The notes below the pieces were generated by a model. That model searched no databases. It was given only the letters and a program-made list of their open reading frames with translations, and was not told where the DNA came from. From Patiria miniata (Eukaryota > Echinodermata > Asteroidea > Valvatida > Asterinidae), in NCBI RefSeq assembly GCF_015706575.1, contig NW_024037072.1:16059162-16123161 (forward strand): DNA of 64,000 nt, written 5' to 3'. Shown piece after piece: positions 25,049 through 36,634 of this stretch. Position 1 is the stretch's first letter, and each line of letters starts with the position of its first letter. Made by a program: the position numbers and the translations under genes.

Positions 25049-25870
25049 AAAAATCACTTGGAGATGGGTAAAAACGAATTTCATTTACGACCTTTCACAT
25101 CCGGCATTTTTGTTCCCTGGTCTCCTTGTTCGTTAACGTTTGTTTTCACATCGCGTACTTGAGTGAGAATGAGAATGTATAACTATGCGAAGATTTACCT
25201 ACCTTCAGCCGATGTGTTTCAGATTTAGTCGGGCTGGCTTGACTGCAGTCCTTAGCAGCGGTCACTTTAGATTCTTTTCGTAAATGCTAATGAGACCTGT
25301 AAGTTGATTCACAAAAATTGTAAACCCTAAAAGACATTTTGGTCTTCTAATTAACTTTATGTTTTCACCAAATGACCGCTACAAAATTACTTTATAATTT
25401 TTCATTCGATGTACCAGTACACCGAGTTGCACTTGGCCGCATGCACTTTAGATTTTTGGAAGTGAAAGGTCAATTTTTGGCACGATATTTGTTTTTCACG
25501 TCAGGCAATTTATCAGTTTCCATCAATAATGCTAGTAACAATTTTACAAAGGCCCTTTTTGGGGTGATTTCTGAAGAAATCGATGTACCAAAAATAACTG
25601 CAAATTTTAGAATTTCTGCACGTTAATTTTCACATTCAAGGGTTCCGGAAGCGCGCCACCAGGGGTGAACTTTCAGGCTCTTTTTACCCAGAAAAATCTC
25701 CACGCAAAATAGGGCTCTCCTATCTGTCCGCCATATCTTAAAAGTCTAATAGGATATTTGAATGCTGTGTATTTTTTTTTCGTCAAAAGTTACCTCAAAA
25801 TGCAGCAAAAAGGCCCCTTTCTCAAACCTCAAAGCGGAATTCGATTCAGCTGCAAACACATGCCTGCATG

Positions 25871-25937
25871 TACAGTCGAGTCTCATTATAACAAACTCGT
25901 TCGGACCTCGCCAAATTGTTTGTTATATCAGAATTTT
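25871..25937. mobile_element. Lone pogo/Tigger-like transposon end
   Basis: After TA at 25871-25872 comes CAGTCGAGTCTCATTATAAC, followed by AACTCGTTCGGACC and TTGTTTGTTATATCAGA. CAGT...TCTC.TTATAACRAACTCG followed by TTCGTTATATC-type DNA is the familiar layout of pogo/Tigger-family Tc1/mariner termini. I could not find the matching opposite end nearby, so this looks like a solo or deleted terminus. No transposase sequence is seen. Confidence 0.5.
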
Positions 25938-27781
25938 GTATCTGGCTATGATTGAGTTTTACTCGTGGGGAATGTCGAACTTAACACAGACACGTCGCCC
26001 GAAACGTTTTCAACATCAGCTTCAGTTATTGTTAAATACAGTTACACCATAGGGAATATTTCACAGGTTGTTTATACCATCATTCCAGACTGCAGCGGTG
26101 CAGCATGACAGCAGTGTCTGATCAAACAGTAATGTGTTGTGATAGTATCAACAAACTGCGTAGAGTTAAAGTAAAGTCGATCACTTCTCTTATATTCTGC
26201 GCTGGTCAATAGCCTCAGAATGCTGATCAAACACTCCTGTAATATCACACACCCAAGGTCTAAACGTTACTCCGCTGTCTCTTTGAGAAAAGAAATGGAG
26301 TAGGGTTAGAAAGAAAATCTTACCAATTTGGAAGGCTTTTAAAGCTCGTTTTGCGCACGTTGCTGGCCCCTCGATAAGGGAAAAACCGGGTGTTATTTTC
26401 CCAGCAGATTTAGTCGAGGTTTTGAATTTCTGCAGTGGGAGCTCAACTTGTCAGAATTGAGGTCACAATGTGGATTCTGAAAGTTTCAAGGGAATACATT
26501 CGATATTGATTACACTGGCGCTGTTAAAAATCGCGGGGCCTAGACATTAGGTCATTCCCCCCTGATTTTGTAAACAAAATCTAATTCGTCAACGTGAAAT
26601 GTCTAATTTGCGTCATCTTGAGATGTGAGAAATGTGACCTCCCGTTATACGAGTAATCGGTGGTAATTCTTTTATTTACGGAGTTCTGAGATATCAAGGG
26701 GAAAAATTTCGAAAAAATTAACATCTCTTGTGTATAAATATATTTATTATATTTCAGAGTTACATTTAAATGTATAACGATGTCCTCAGGACTCCTGAGT
26801 GCCATGTGGGATTTGCGGCTTTGACGCACACGTATTTTACGACCGACGGACTTTTTCTTTTTGAGAGGCTCGGGGCAAGGCCGGCGTCTGGACGAAAAAA
26901 AAGACTTGGGGGCCAAAAAAAATGGATACTGAAATGGATTATTGCGATTTTTTTGCATCAACCTGAGACACTCAGCCGTACCATTCAGTCGCGAAAAGTC
27001 AGATTTTTGATCGTAAGTTGGCGCTATACTTTCAATCGACCATGCTGCACACGATTAAAGCGCGATTTCAACACAATTTGTAAAGATAATTATTATAGAA
27101 CGTTTCGTTTGACTGAACTAAAACTTTGCAGTTATGACCAGCATGTGCACTTGAACATTCCTACAAAATTTCAATGAATTCAATGCATTCGCGGCCGAGA
27201 TATGAGACGGACCCCGAGGTCAAAAAACAACTGGGTCTTTCAGGTTAATGCCCTCCCGCCAGTAAAAGAAGAAATAAAGGTGAAATACCGAGTAATGACA
27301 AATTGGTATTGTCGGTTTTGTTCAGTCGCAAGCATGGAAGATGCTCAGATGACAGGCACACGGGAGACAGATGCAATTGTTATGTCGATCAGCAGTGCCG
27401 GTGCCGCTGGCGGTAAAAGACCAAAAGCTCACCACATCGATATATTTGGACAATTGTAATCGGGAAGCTCAACCTCGCTATACGTTGGCCGGGGAACGAA
27501 CTGTGGGTAGACAACCTGTCATGACTCCTCTTTGGGATGGGGAAGGGCTTACAAACTGCAAGCTCTATCCAGCCTTTTGTGCCATTTCGCATTGCACTCA
27601 GCTGGAGCTTTAATTGCCTGACGGATAAATAGCAGGGTTGAAGCAAAGTCTGGAGCAATAGTCTAACTTGCCTCCTTGTTGAAGACACTTTTACGAAATC
27701 GGCCACGGGTTACAGCAATAGCTGAAAGCAGACCTGTACAGAGAATGTGGGGATTTACGTGTATAAACACTGTTGATGTTT

Positions 27782-27827
27782 AAACTTTTACTTTTGTTAT
27801 TACGAAACTTTTACTTTTGTTATTACG
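27782..27827. repeat. Perfect 23-bp tandem duplication
   Basis: The unit AAACTTTTACTTTTGTTATT plus ACG occurs twice with no mismatch. Confidence 0.9.
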
Positions 27828-27994
27828 AAAGGTGGCAGAGTACTAAAACAGATCTTGTACCAGGGCGCAAATATTTTTTTTGCAATTTGGTAAAGTCATT
27901 GACCGTAATGCGCATGTATGAAACATATCACGTGATATCACGTGACGAATACATTAATATGTTATCTGATTTGGAATAAGTTCTTATAGCTTAT

Positions 27995-28085
27995 ATTCCA
28001 CGGCGGTCTTCGTGGTTTCGCTACAGCGTGCTGAGCTTAATCTGTGGTCTGAATGCTGCAGGGTCCGGGTTCGAATCTTGAGGGA
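27995..28085 (+). repeat. tRNA-like promoter boxes, probable SINE head relic
   Basis: GGGTTCGAATC at about 28066-28077 fits a pol III B box, and GTGGTTTCGCTACAGCG about 55 bases upstream could be a weak A box. The T-arm does not pair well and no full acceptor stem is seen, so this is not a working tRNA. A decayed tRNA-derived SINE head is the likeliest reading. Confidence 0.3.
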
Positions 28086-30782
28086 ATTTTACATTTTCAT
28101 TTTACCCCTAAAGTGAATTTTAAATTTTCTTCAATTAATTGTGTTTAATCAAGTCCTGGTGATCGATAAAATAGAATTCACCTTTTTGTTCTCATTCATG
28201 GGTCTGGATGACTTTTTTTTGTTAAGGGAATCTAACTCCGAGAACCATTCCATTAGCAACTGACGCATGCACATTATGGTTACTGATACATGGTTGCAGA
28301 AAAAGTGATTGCTACCTGCATGGGCATGCTGGCAGGGGTCATGGGGTTATTGTATGAGACGCGCGCGAAGTTCATAATTCAGTATACTTTTGTATACTTT
28401 GTTTACTTGGGAGATACGTTGGGTTGGCGGTTGTTAGACATGAGAGACGGATGTGTTGAGGACGGTGATTTGGAGCCTTTGAGGTGAATGAAATCGGAAT
28501 GAACTGTTCCCCTAAAACTTGAGTCCGGCTGTGTGTCGAACGCCTTGCCTTACTTTTTATGGCAGGAGATTTAGTAAGCCTTTGGCAGGGCGATATTGTC
28601 ATTTTTTTTGGACCGCGATACAAATATAGTGCAATTAGCCATACATTTTGTTACCTTTGCACGTACTTTGGGAGTACAACGAAGACATTTTAACACCATG
28701 TGACGTTGCCTTTCAGAAAAAGAATAGAGGTTCCTAAGAACCACAGATGTCACCTCGACATTGTGGTCAGTATGCCTTTCTCATCTGAGAATACCGATTT
28801 TGACATTCTCCTGAAGGTGGTCAGAGCACACTGAAGTAAACATCGAGTTAAAATTCTGGGTTCTACCCGGAACAGTTTTTCTTCGTAGAAAAACTAGCAG
28901 TTATTTTACATGGTGCATTTTTTCCCTTTTTACTATCATTTAAAGCCACCTTTCCATGTGTGGTTCAGTCCGTGTTAAATCCTTTGCGTTCTTCGGCCTG
29001 TTTTAAACTGTCTGCTGAAAATATGCATGTGGAATGGCGGCTTCACCCCGGGAGTTTAATGGTTATTTCAAGTTAAGAATGCTTGAAAGATGGCCCGTTT
29101 TTTCATTAGTCCTATTTTAAACCTTCACTCTGAATCAGTTTCTGATTTCACTGTAGTTGTGGATTTAGCAAGCAGAGCGTTCAAATGATTTACGGTCGAA
29201 TCACACATTTGATTATCGGAGTGTATGCTAGATGACTGGAATGTAGCTCGTTTGTCACCTTCTTTCAGGTATCACTCTAGGGAGCACGTGAGCAAACTCC
29301 TAGTGCATGAAGTGTGGTCTGATGACGGCCGATACTCGTGTTTAATCATTCACAGGGGGCTAAGTGGCCGGATCCGTCGTCGCACTGTAAACTAGTCTAC
29401 GCAAGGGATCCGGGTAGTCTTGAGACAAAAACAAGACTGATTGGTAAGTCGACAAATCACACCCGTTCAAACCCTTTTAGTTATCTCTTCTTGTTTATGT
29501 CTGCACTTTCACAGTATCGAAGTCACTATGCCTTACAGGCTTCCAGTGATCGAACTGGAGTCAAGAGAATCCTGATGTACTGATGATAAGCTGCAATTGC
29601 ACTAAGGATAGGCTGCCAAAAAGTTCCCAAAATACGAATTGCGCAAAAAGGACATTGCGAATCTGCAAGTAAAAATTTGATGTTGTTTGCAGTTTGTTTG
29701 ATCGATTGAACCTGATACAACTCCAACTATCAGGACCGAGGGAGGGGCAAGTGCTCCCCTGTGAAACCTTTCCCAATATAGCTTCAGAACACTTCTGCCG
29801 ATCGGCATGGAAATTTGACTTTTGTAGCGTGTCCATACCAACTTAACCGATTTAAAAACAAACCACTAGTAATCATAAAATGTGGTCACATTTGTATAAA
29901 ACATTGAAATATGCATTTTTGGGCGTAAAAACCAATGTTATCTTTGCCTGAATCTATCAAGTACTAGTGTCGGGCTAAAATGCACGGTCACGTGGCCAAC
30001 TACAATGCATGCTGGGGATCCAATATGGCCGCCATTGGTGTCGCTTTTAATTTTCACCTGTTCTGAAGTTTCCGTGATTCTTTCGTTTAATACGCGTAGC
30101 ACCGCCGTCAGCTCAGATTTCTATAATCACTTTTTCATCCGCGACGTTTTCTGAGCTGAAATTTCACCTGTGTAGTAAGTACATGTACTTAGGCCTAGCA
30201 CAGGAGCTGTCATTGTCCATACCAGGAATAAGATTAACATTGGAGCCTGACTCGCGTGGGAACGTTAACATTTTCTCTTTACGCTGGCGTACTGTACCCC
30301 GACTCGTTTACGTGGCAAATGGCACGGGCCCTTCGAGATACCCGTCTATTAAATTTGTTGAGCAGACGAGCGTCTATGATTGTCTCGTACAAGGGATCGT
30401 ACCATTTGCACCGAAACGAGTCAGGGTATACAGTGCGCAACCGAAATATCTTCATAACTTGAAAGAGAAATGTTTCACCCGTTCGTACGGGACGGCGCTC
30501 CAGTTCCTCTTTATTCCTGGGAAATAACAGGTCCTGCGCGAATACAATTCGCAGAAAGTCTTATAATGTAAGTATACTTCCTACTAAACAGGTTTTTCGT
30601 CGGGTGCCTGGAAGCAGGTCGTAAGGGCGAAAAATGGGTCAATAGGTCATATTCGTTTTTTCCGGGTAATCGATTAAGCTTGGAAATATCTTTCATTTGA
30701 TATGCATATTGTCTCAAGGGGCTACGTCATGCTGATGTAAGTAACAGTAAACAAAAGACGAAAGGAGGTTTTTCATTATTTG

Positions 30783-30944
30783 TGCCCGGCAAAAGTTCGT
30801 AAGCGTGTAATTATAATGTAACAAAAGCCAAGTTTGTTCCCGGTAAAAGGACGTTAGGATTTAACAGGCCGCTTAAGCGCACGTTTAATGCAGGGCGGAT
30901 TCAAATTTAAGGCAGATTGAGTTCCCGGTAAAAGGTCGTTAGCA
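30783..30944. repeat. Three-copy dispersed motif
   Basis: Related words appear at about 30783-30804 (GCCCGGCAAAAGTTCGTAAG), 30837-30859 and 30922-30944 (the last two TTCCCGGTAAAAGGNCGTTAG). Spacing is about 54 and 85 bases and the DNA between copies is not obviously repeated. Confidence 0.6.
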
Positions 30945-32179
30945 GAAAAATTTAAACAACTTTTGGGAGCACAAAACCTTTCAACTCGATTATCTTTTTG
31001 CGTACCTGGGCTGCCAACGTCCTTTTTCTTGGCACACGACGAATTTCAGTTCGCAAAAAAAGCCGCGAATAGAAAAGTGAAAATAGAAAGTCGGCGGTTC
31101 TCTGACGGCGGTGCTACCGTGCTACGCGTATTAAAGTAACACAGAAATCCCAGTTTGGCCATTGGTTTTTGGCTTTTTTCCCCTATATCCTTCTTTAAAA
31201 TACAATGAGACACATCTACGTAGAATGTTTCGGGCAATTTGATCTATCCATCCATTTATAAAAATGTCAATTTGCTGTAACTTTGCGAGAGTCACTCGTT
31301 TACCGCACACACTATTTACGCCGCCATGTTTATTCGCGTTATATGCCTCGCTTTGATTTTCAAGATGGCGTACCCTTAGCAAGGTCTATAAGACTGCACA
31401 GAATAACTTAAGGATGTTTACAAGTCACACGTGAGGCATTTTGTTTTACCCTTTCTAAGCCGCATCCAAGCTTTTCGCGCAGTCTGTTGTACGTGGTAAG
31501 AGTATTTATGGTTGTTCTTAAAACAGGTAAAAACTTAATAACAAAATACCTGGGGCATCCAATAACAGCTTTGGTTTCATTAATTCAAAGCAGGATATTC
31601 CTCATCAGGGTATAATTAGCAGCAAATTCCTCACTTTTTTCTTAAAAGGTGGTTCATTTTAATCTTGTCTTCATCGTTTGTATCGCACCCTTTCCATTAC
31701 TTGATCTTTTGAAACAGCCCACATATGTCAGTACCAGAAGTGAACTTGAAAATCCTGAGTGACTGTCTTCTAGATCGCATTGGGCGTGAAATTGATTCCC
31801 TGTGGCGAAGGTTTCACTTACCAAGTTACTTCATTTTTGGTTTGTCTGTAAGCAGAATGGAGACGTCCTCATTAAGTACTGTTGATCGAATGGTCCGTGC
31901 ATGTCAAGTCGGTATTTTTGTCTGATCAAAGTTGTCAGCTGTGATGGATTGGGAACGGCGGGCAGGGTAGTGTTGTTCTTCTCGGGTATTTGGCCCGCGT
32001 CTTAGCCCACCGCCATGAATGTTTCACATTCCCTATGGAGTATCTCCTCCCAGCTCTCTTGTATCTCGGGTTGCGATGCCCTACGCGCCAGCGGGGCGCA
32101 ATTAGTCCAGGCCCACCGAAAAGTGTGCTGCCCGCCGGACTAGATTATACCCTGTCTCGAAATCAAGGCAGAGGTAACC

Positions 32180-32213
32180 GTTAAACCATAGGGTCCTTGC
32201 TCTATGGTTAAAC
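32180..32213. repeat. Perfect 12-bp-arm hairpin
   Basis: GTTAAACCATAG at 32180-32191 is complementary to CTATGGTTAAAC at 32202-32213, with a 10-base loop GGTCCTTGCT. No T-run follows on either strand, so it is not a pol III or bacterial terminator. Role unknown. Confidence 0.75.
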
Positions 32214-33021
32214 CGAGCACAACATTCCTACCTTCCGCTGTTGAACTCATTCTTGTAGCAGGTAAGTGTTTCCTTTAGGGGTTTGGCATGGTCGGTGTGA
32301 AGTACTTTCCAACCTCTGGATATATCCAACAAGTTGAACCAGTTAATAATCCGAACAAGATTTGTTTCTGAAACCACCAGCTACATCGTCACTTCATTTG
32401 GGTTCATTGCATATACATGTATAGCCGGATACTGTTCTGCTGAGTTTGACCGTTGTTTGGTATGGCGTTTTCAATCTTTGGCCCCAAATGCTAAAAATAA
32501 AACAATCGGACCCGCATGATTTATATTTATATCTTACAGATCGAATTATTGAAGAAACTTTGATAAATGAAAAAGGGCATACAAGATGTGCATTGAAACA
32601 GGGTTATAAGCATGAGGACAGTGGCGCTGTTAATACTTGACATTTGATTGTTTATTGATGCGAAATCTCATTGTGGCGACAGACACGTATTTCGTCATGT
32701 TCATCCGCACGTATAAAACAGATACTTGCACAATCTTATAACCTATTGCCATGGCAACGGCGGTAACTAATCTGTAAAGCAGGATTTTCCGGTGGGCAAT
32801 GCGACCGTGATGGAAAGGCGAGAGCCAGTGGTCTCCAGAGCCCCAAAACACTCGACTCGTATCACTATTAAAAGAACACAAATTGAACACTATGGACTGC
32901 GTACACTCAGTTCCCGTTCACTGGTGTATGAGAGTGAGGGCTAGTTAGGTACATTACTTGAGTGCCATTGCCGAAACGCTGCCACGACCAGGTCGGTTAA
33001 GACCTTTCTTTCACTACGTAA

Positions 33022-33385
33022 CAAAGACCCAGTTGCGCACCCCGGATTTGTTTTTTTTTGGGGGGGGGGGGGCACACAATTTTTTTTTCTTTCAAATTTT
33101 GATTTTTTGGAAGTTAAATTTTTTTTCAAAAAATTGTGCCCAAAATTTGTGGCAGCAGAATTTTTTTTTTTTCTGGGGGCGGACTCTTTTGACGTTGGTC
33201 GCGCCACTTACACCCCTATTATACTCGAAAATAGGCCACATACATATAACAAAGGTCAAATCGTGGGACTAACACAAAACATTACAAAAAAGAAGAAACA
33301 AAAAAGGGACTAAATCTGGGGAGGGGGTGTCTCAAGCCCCCCCCCCCGAGCCCCCCCCTCCCTTGGGTGCACCACTGCAAAGACC
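33022..33385. mobile_element. hAT-like MITE with G/C runs
   Basis: Element 33030-33377 (348 bp) is flanked by a perfect 8-bp duplication, CAAAGACC, at 33022-33029 and 33378-33385. Ends are CAGTTGCGCACCC and the inverted CAGTGGTGCACCC. A G-run follows the left end and C-runs precede the right end, with T-rich DNA between. No coding capacity; frames crossing it are homopolymer artefacts. It sits exactly at the joint of an older direct repeat: ACCTTTCTTTCACTACGTAA on the left and ACCTTTATTTTACTACGTAA on the right. Confidence 0.85.
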
Positions 33386-34515
33386 TTTATTTTACTACGT
33401 AACAGCTACAGCGGCTGCCCGTACGCGTTGGTGATCGGTGAAATACGTACCGTCGTCTTCGCTAACAAGAAAAAGACAATTTTTTTTAATTTTTTTTTTA
33501 CTATTGTTGTTATTTTTAACATGTTTTATTTTTTGTTAAATATATATTCCGGTATATGCAGTTGGAGGGTTAATGAGATTTTTATTAAAATTACTCTATT
33601 TATTATTATTATATATATTTTTTTAAATGATCCATCTGCATCGTAAATTGTTTCCAAGTGTGGGCAAATATCGGTAAATGATTGGGGTAAAACAATCAAG
33701 GCCTTTACGTTGTAACCAGAGACTTTTTACAAAGTCTTTTCGCTGCGAGAGCATCCGTGCCACAAGGTGAAACGGAGAATAGACACAGTTTCTAAAGGGT
33801 TTAATCATCGGACGCATGAGGGCGCCCGTCCCTCTTCCGATACAGCGAATCATAAATAAATGTATCTGTAATGTCTACTCCAAAAATCTATCTTCAGGTA
33901 AGGTACAAAAGGTTTGTGCCTTTCAAAATGCAACTAGAGCACCATCAAACCAATTTGGAAAGTTAAGATTGTTGTCTTTTGAAATAATGGGGACGGTGAG
34001 TTGGCCGTCCTTTCTTTGCTTTAGCTCTAGTTACCTGCATTACGGAACCGATACTACTCCCCCCATGTTCAGCGTCCACATCTTATAGTCCAATGATACC
34101 CTATACCTCTAACTGAGTATTTGATTTCACGCATGTCAGTTCGATAAACACATCTTTATCGGACCCAAAGCTGTTTTGAAATTGAATTATACGGAAAAAT
34201 ATGATGAAATCAATATTACAGTGGTACCGGTAGAGTTACATACACAGAAGTGGCCAGCTTATTTTTTTTAAAATATGAAACAAGAGCCAAGTTCCTGAAA
34301 TGGGGCCAAGTTGCGCTGTAGATTGCAAGAAACTTAAGGAGGAAAGACAACAAAGCATTGCAATAATACGCTGGCGGAGTGGTCCTTGCCCCCACATCTA
34401 TAGAGTCTGAAGACCCCCCCCCCCCCAGATATCTATAATTGGAAAAAACACGTTATCAGGGGTCACACCACGGGTCACATAGGAGGGCAACTACGGTATA
34501 ACTGCACAAGCTTCT
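33386..34515. other. Gene-free stretch with AT-rich core
   Basis: T/A-rich low-complexity DNA at about 33470-33640 and a C-run at about 34417-34427. No gene or element ends are recognised. Confidence 0.65.
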
Positions 34516-34896
34516 GGGTACAGACGAGTAAAAAGGCCCAATGTTGCCTACGCCGGCCAAATCACGATTTGCATTCCCTCAAATGTTCTGTTATTAGAGC
34601 ATTTTGTGGGCCATGAACTTGAAGGTGTGTAAAAGAGAAGGGCGGAAGCCGTGAACAGGACTGCGAGCTTAATTATTTCTATGAAAGTTGGATGAAATAG
34701 GGCCCTAAAATTGCTCTCTTTTGAAATAGAGCGTACTAGGTATCATTTTTCGAAAAGTGGATGGGAGTAAGGTTTACCTTTAGGGGTGATCATCTTTGGA
34801 TGAAAAATTTCTACCAAATCAATTGAAGAAGACTTGTAAAGCGCCGGTATCCGCCACAGATGGGCGCTCATGGCGCTTACAATTACATGTCAAACC

Positions 34897-35100
34897 CTAA
34901 CCAGCAATAAGGCAGCGCATTATAAAGTCAGAAATAAGTTCACAATTTATGTTGACGTTAATTGCCTCTGAGAACAAATAGGTCTTCGGAGCCGATTTAA
35001 AGCCAGAAGTTGTCGGAGCAATTCTAACGGAGTATGACAACCTATTCCACAACTTTGCTCCCCATGACTTGAAAGATCTGTGTTCCAATGAAGTATGCAC
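34897..35100 (-). pseudogene. LINE ORF2 C-terminal fragment
   Basis: SWGAKLWNRLSYSVRIAPTT followed by SGFKSAPKTYLF corresponds to the C-terminal PKLWNSLPxxIRxxxSxxxFKxxLKTxLF block of CR1-group polyproteins. Just upstream on the minus strand, ELLHRYKPVRSCLRSAD-like residues appear in an adjoining frame. Confidence 0.8.
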
Positions 35101-35308
35101 CAGTCATTCCATAAGTAAGTCTTGATCAGCAGATCGAAGACACGAACGTACTGGCTTGTATCGGTGGAGGAGTTCAGATATGTAGTGCTTCACCATGAAG
35201 TTATTAAAACACCATAAGGTCAGTCTCATACAAAATCCTCTGATAAACTGGAAGCCAATGAAGTTCCTGTAAAATGAGCAACATGGGAGCGCTTATTCCT
35301 AAGAGTTA

Positions 35309-35544
35309 CTCTCTAAATTCCAAAGAGTGAAAATTCACTCCATTCGAGTGAAGATTCACTCTCACAGTCGGAAACTAGGGACTAGACGTTTTAGAGTGAA
35401 ATTTCTTCAATCGTAAAGATTGATTTTTTTCACTCGAGCTTCGACTGGAGTGCTTCTTTTTTTCAGACTATTTCAATCGAAAGAGAGAGTGGTTTTCACT
35501 CTAAAACGTCTAGTCCCTAATTTCACTCTTTGGAATTTAGAGAG
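35309..35544. mobile_element. MITE inside the LINE, TA-flanked, doubly palindromic
   Basis: A 236-bp unit with perfect inverted ends starting CTCTCTAAATTCCAAAGAGT (about 24 bp) and TA outside both ends. A second inverted pair lies further in: AGGGACTAGACGTTTTAGAG near 35368-35396 against its complement near 35492-35518. Multiple AGAGTGAA words recur. No coding capacity. TA duplication suggests a Tc1/mariner-like mechanism, but the superfamily is not certain. It interrupts the LINE, so it arrived later. Confidence 0.8.
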
Positions 35545-35748
35545 TATTATCCTTGCTGCCCATGTTTTGGAGTCGCTGAAGTCTGGTAAGTTGTGCATAA
35601 CTCAGATTGACTAAGAGGGAGTTGCAAAAATGCGTTGTCACAAATGTATGAATGAGAAGCTCAGCAACAGGTCTTTTAAGATGCTGGCGAATTCTTCCAA
35701 TGTTTCTTATGTATAAACAAGCAGCCTTTGATGATCAGATGAACATGA

Positions 35749-35991
35749 TCAGATGGGGGCAATGTCAGTGCCATTCACTCTAATATGATGAATATTCACC
35801 TCGGCTCTTTGTTGACGTGATCCATCAACAAGGAACTCAGTCTTTGACTTGTTCAGAAGGTTGCAGGACATCAATTTGTGAAGATCATTGAGGCAACACT
35901 CAATGCGCTGAAGCGCAGAATCCACAGCTGATTGAATGGGGTCAACAGACAGATATATCTGTATGTCATCAGCATAACAGTGGTGGTGCAA
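35749..35991 (-). pseudogene. LINE reverse transcriptase, catalytic YADD fragment
   Basis: The peptide starts MHHHCYADDIQIYLSVDP; YADD carries the two catalytic aspartates of the RT. LNDLHKLMSCNLLNKSKTEF downstream matches the CR1 pattern W(M)xxNxLxLNxxKTEFL, here with C in place of the usual N. It ends at a stop about 240 bp before the other fragment resumes. Confidence 0.85.
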
Positions 35992-36204
35992 TCCATGCCT
36001 CTGAATAAAACTGGATATGAGAGCTGTTTACATAAAGAATAACTGCTGCCCCCAAAAAAATCCCCGAGGAACGCCGTACTCGAGGTAGGTGTAGAGACAT
36101 CATCGATAGATGCATAATATATGTATTTGGATCTCGATGTAAGGTAGGGGAGGAACCATGCCAGAGCTATACTCCGTCTATTCCGTAGTGGTTTTTGAGT
36201 AGGT

Positions 36205-36421
36205 TCAACAGGATATTGTGATCCACAGAGTCAAATGCTGAAGACAATCCAGGAGAACAAGGACAGATAATCTACCTTGGTCCATTGCAGTAAGAACATC
36301 GTTCTGGACTCGCTGCAAAACTGTCTCAATATATGTTGGGGCAGGTGTTGGGGCTTTGTCATACATGTATAAACAATTTTCAGTACGATACAGGCTGAAC
36401 TGATCTTCCACTTCAAGTTCA
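36205..36421 (-). pseudogene. LINE reverse transcriptase, N-terminal fragment
   Basis: Minus-strand frame with LQRVQNDVLTAMDQGRLSVL and LVLLD. It matches the start of the CR1-type RT palm, in which LVLLDLSAAFDTVDH is usual. After LVLLD the matching residues (SSAFDSVDHNILL) continue in a different frame, marking a frameshift. The upstream border is the target duplication of an inserted MITE. Confidence 0.8.
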
Positions 36422-36634
36422 AGTGTCTTCATGGGCGTCGCCAGGACTTTTTCCGGGGGGGGGGGCAAAGCAAATGTTTCCCCAGCATTTGCCCTGCCCC
36501 CCTCCCATCAAATTAACAGCAATATGGCTTTGCACCTCTTTTTCCATTTTTTTCCTTTATCCTTTTTTGTTTTGTTTTCCGGGGGGGGGGGGCGCCGCCC
36601 CCCCCCCCCCCTTCGCGACGCCCATGAGTGTCTT
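36422..36634. mobile_element. hAT-like MITE inside the LINE
   Basis: Element 36430-36626 (197 bp) is bounded by a perfect 8-bp duplication, AGTGTCTT, at 36422-36429 and 36627-36634. Its 12-bp perfect inverted ends are CATGGGCGTCGC. A G-run sits inside the left end, and G- and C-runs sit inside the right end. No coding capacity. The 8-bp duplication points to hAT. It lies near the truncated 5' end of the LINE. Confidence 0.85.

Larger units (their letters stand above)
18070..25870. other. Long gene-free stretch
   Basis: It includes a CpG-rich patch (19200-19690), palindromic GGGCAT DNA (21109-21185), several short perfect duplications, and AT-rich unique DNA between them. No known protein or RNA was recognised. 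If 17842-18069 is an exon, this would be intron or flank. Confidence 0.6.
25938..33021. other. Long gene-free stretch
   Basis: Reading frames up to 135 codons (26770-27177) are not recognised. The stretch contains a tRNA-like box pair near 28.0 kb, a 23-bp tandem dimer, a three-copy dispersed motif at 30.8-30.9 kb, two YY1-like words (30020-30038 and 31361-31370) and a 12-bp-arm hairpin at 32.2 kb. A moderately CpG-containing zone runs from 30.0 to 30.5 kb. No gene is supported. Confidence 0.6.

Noticed and set aside
27995-28085. Functional tRNA gene
   Set aside because: A B box is present but the T-arm and acceptor stem do not pair; kept only as a SINE-head relic.
30020-31370. YY1-like words (CCAATATGGCCGCCATTGG at 30020, CAAGATGGCG at 31361) as promoter evidence
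   Set aside because: Single short motifs without a supported transcript start or coding exon.
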